Below, one piece after another: positions 61,381 to 64,000 of a stretch of 64,000 bases of DNA (position 1 is the first letter of the stretch; every line of letters starts with the position of its first letter). A program made the translations under genes and the position numbers. Source of the stretch: Sindora glabra (lineage: Eukaryota > Streptophyta > Magnoliopsida > Fabales > Fabaceae); assembly GCA_020226215.1 (NCBI GenBank), contig CM035227.1, positions 4,891,343 through 4,955,342 on the forward strand, read 5' to 3'. The notes below the pieces were generated by a model. That model was not told the DNA's origin, searched no databases, and saw nothing but the letters and a program-made list of their open reading frames with translations.

Positions 61381-64000
61381 AGATCTAGGCTAGGGTTTTT
61401 TTAGTATAAAATTCTCCTCTGAGGATACTCTGTAAGTAGTTTTAAACAGAAGTCCTCGGTTTGTCGGAAGGACTACTTAGTCATTATAAAATGGAATCCT
61501 AACTTTCTTCCTTCACAAGTAGCCCTCAAGTTAATTACTATTTAGGTTTGATTACTGAGCTTATCGATTGAATACTATAATTTATTTGTTTTAAAAGAAA
61601 TAACTTGTTTAATAAGACCAATACTAAGGGTAGATTCCTATACTGCTTCTAAGTTAAAAAGAAGGTATGCCTAATTCTATGTGTAATTAAATATAAATAA
61701 ACCATTACCTAGAAAGTTAAGACTAGGAAAATTAAGTTGGTTAATTTAATATGAAGGTTGAATTTATTTTATCAATCTTGTGGAAGAATTAGTCATTCTA
61801 AGGGTGGTTGCCCTTATACTCATCCTCCTACTCTAGTAAAAAAGGATAATTCATCATTATCATCTCTAAGTAAAATGAATGGTTCAAAATGTTCCATAAT
61901 GAACAATTTTACTAATAAATCAAATAAGTCTAAGGAAGTAGATGGGTGGTCTATATTCTTTCAAAGAAGTCAAGGAAAGTTAACTAGAAATAGAAGCTTT
62001 TGGATAAGCCAATAGTTAAGAAGGTTAATCCTTTAAGATAAACATAGAATCAAAATGTAAAAATAATTTTAGTTGATAAAGGGAATAAAAACTAATTTAA
62101 ATAGGTTCTAAAGGATTTATTCAATTCATGTAAATAGGTAAGTACCCTATTAAAGGATGAATAATAACCTAAGTAAGCACATACTAGTTTACTTACTCTT
62201 ATTATTAAGCAAAGTATGCAAGGTAGAAATCTAATTTGGTCAGTTTTGGTATGGAACCCACTTTATCTTATGAAGTTAGTCCTTTACTTAAAATTTCTTC
62301 ATTTCAAAGCCACTTCTAGAAAATTATTTGATTAAGAACATTTCTTCGAAAGATGTCTTGTAACTTTCATTTGCAGTATAACTTTTGAAATTTGAATGGT
62401 CACCAGTGAGAGTAATTGAGCAAGTCCAAGAAGGAATAAAGAATTAAGTAGGATCAGATTGCATTGTTGACCTAAAGGAATCCATTTTTAAATATATCAT
62501 TAATACAAATACAATAACATTTAAGAAAAAGTTAGGCTATTCTTTACGAAGGTAGGCTAATGCTGATAAATGCAAGCTTGATAGGGAATAATCTTTTTAA
62601 TCTATTGAACTATCCATATTAAAAAGATAATGAACTAAGATCAATATGGACAAATCCACTCCTAATTTTTTTTATGCATGCCTTAAAACATATCCCAGTT
62701 CTCACTACAAATGAATTGGCCACCTATGTTCCAGGACTATAGTCATAACTAAACACTTAAGTTTTAGTGTGTAAAGCTTAGATGAATCACTTAGTACAAG
62801 ACTCAAAACTTAGCCAAACATGGAAATGGAAAGGGTTAATTTTCTAAACTTTTATACCATAATAGGGTTTTTGGCGTCATAAAAGAAGGAGTATATCTTT
62901 ATAATGGCCAAGGCGGCCTTGCCCTTTAGCTTAAACCTAAAGACCATATTCAATTAGGCTACAAACTAGACTCACCATCAAGTAAGGTTCTAACCATTAG
63001 AAGCCCAGACTTTAAATAATTCAAGGATACTTGGAGAAGATTGGATAAGAAAGTGTTCATTATCCATTCCTAAGAGAATTATGACTAATTTTTTTCCTTT
63101 CTAGGAATTTCAAAACGAAAATCCTTTTGTTGAATTGTAGAGAGGCAAGGAATCTTAACTTCCTAAAGGTTGTTCATGATCTAATTTCTCAACATCATTT
63201 AGATATGCTCATTCTTACTAAAACTAAATTATCTGGTGATAAAGCTACAATTATTTGTGTAGACTTTCTTTTTTATCATTATGTGTTCTTAAAAAAACAT
63301 TGACAGAGCTAGATGAACTTAGGTATTATAAAGGAATGAACACATAAACCATTAGGCTAAAGGGCAAGGTCATACAGGTAAGCAACTCTAACTTTTGCTA
63401 GTTGCTATCTATTATTTATAAGAGTCCTAAATTAGATGAGGGAAAATTATTTTAGGATAATTTATTCTTGCTTATTGGATTACAAAATCTTTCTTGGTGT
63501 ATTTTAAGAGACTTTAATGATATTCTCTTTAGTCATGAAAAAATTGAAGGAAGGCTTTTAGTTAATCATCTAGTTAAACCTTATTCTAATCATTGCTCTT
63601 TTTAATGAACTTGTTTCCTTTATTTATCATACCTTTTAAGAAACCTCTTAGAATGGAATCAGTGTGATTACATTATAAAGGTTTTCCTCAAATTGTCAAG
63701 CAATACTGGACTCAGACATTTTCAAGGTTAAAGGAAACTTTAGTTACTTTTATCCTTGCTCTTTCCAATTAGAACAAAGACACTTTTAGGAATATTTTTC
63801 ATAAAAAAAATGAAGAGTTTTAGCTAGGTTATCAAGTATGGAAGCTTAACTTGCTATTTCCTTTAGTTTTTCTCTTCTTTAGCTTCAAACATAGCTCAAA
63901 GAGGAGTATTATGAAACTCTATTTAATAAGGAGGAATTTCAACATCTTAAGTCAAGATTGCAATGGTTTATTGAGGGAAATAGAAAGACTCATTTTTACC
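61380..64000 (+). mobile_element. Decayed LINE, plus strand, running off the window
   Basis: An ORF1-like stretch at about 61540-62010 shows a DUF4283-like region followed by a zinc knuckle C-x-x-CGRISHSKGGC variant (YQSCGRISHSKGGCPY, first Cys lost) at about 61772-61820. An endonuclease domain follows (NCREARNLNFLKV-like, about 63135-63175; LTKTKLSGD, about 63215-63240; DFND, about 63510). The region just before the reverse transcriptase is present near the end (NKEEFQHLKSRLQW-like, about 63925-63970). Frameshifts and stops break every part. The reverse transcriptase should lie beyond 64000. Confidence 0.78.

Overview
This window is nuclear DNA of a flowering plant, almost certainly a eudicot. 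Evidence: GT-AG introns interrupt three plant-specific genes (a JAZ/TIFY repressor, an IRE-type AGC kinase, a class III LRR receptor-like kinase), the intergenic DNA is very AT-rich, and plant Ty3/gypsy and LINE elements are present. The species cannot be fixed from the sequence alone.

Layout. 1-7184: AT-rich repeat-derived DNA with microsatellites and a possible CACTA transposon end. 7185-12507: a young, complete chromovirus-type Ty3/gypsy retrotransposon on the minus strand, with 99% identical LTRs, a perfect CTATC target duplication, a tRNA-iMet primer site, and a gag-pol frame broken by only two stops. 13402-17127 (minus): JAZ3/TIFY6B-like gene, 7 coding exons, 361 aa. 17128-29730: long gene-poor stretch with G-boxes in the JAZ promoter, a 1.9-kb tandem duplication (21.3-24.9 kb), a MITE-like element and a GC-richer island. 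29731-40352 (plus): IREH1-like AGC kinase, 17 coding exons, 1314 aa; intron 1 carries a 5'-truncated LINE with an 18-bp target duplication and a solo-LTR-like insert. 42828-45244 (minus): RLK902/RKL1-like receptor kinase, 2 coding exons, 648 aa. 45245-64000: no host gene seen; a decayed LTR-element complex with a higher-order ~680-bp repeat (47.9-54.4 kb), then two decayed LINEs lying head to head (about 60.8 down to 54.4 kb on minus, about 61.4 to 64.0 kb on plus).

How the genes relate. The order JAZ3-like, IREH1-like, RLK902-like matches, from recall, Arabidopsis At3g17860-At3g17850-At3g17840 and the sister block At1g48500-At1g48490-At1g48480, so this looks like an ancestral micro-syntenic block inflated here by transposons. 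JAZ acts in jasmonate repression, IREH1 in tip and root growth, and RLK902/RKL1 at the plasma membrane in defence; nothing in the sequence shows that they act in one pathway.

The most notable details are two non-canonical GC-AG introns (one splitting the TIFY motif, one in IREH1), a Jas intron whose retention gives an immediate stop, overlapping upstream AUGs before IREH1, and the nested insertions. I did not find a convincing new biological system.
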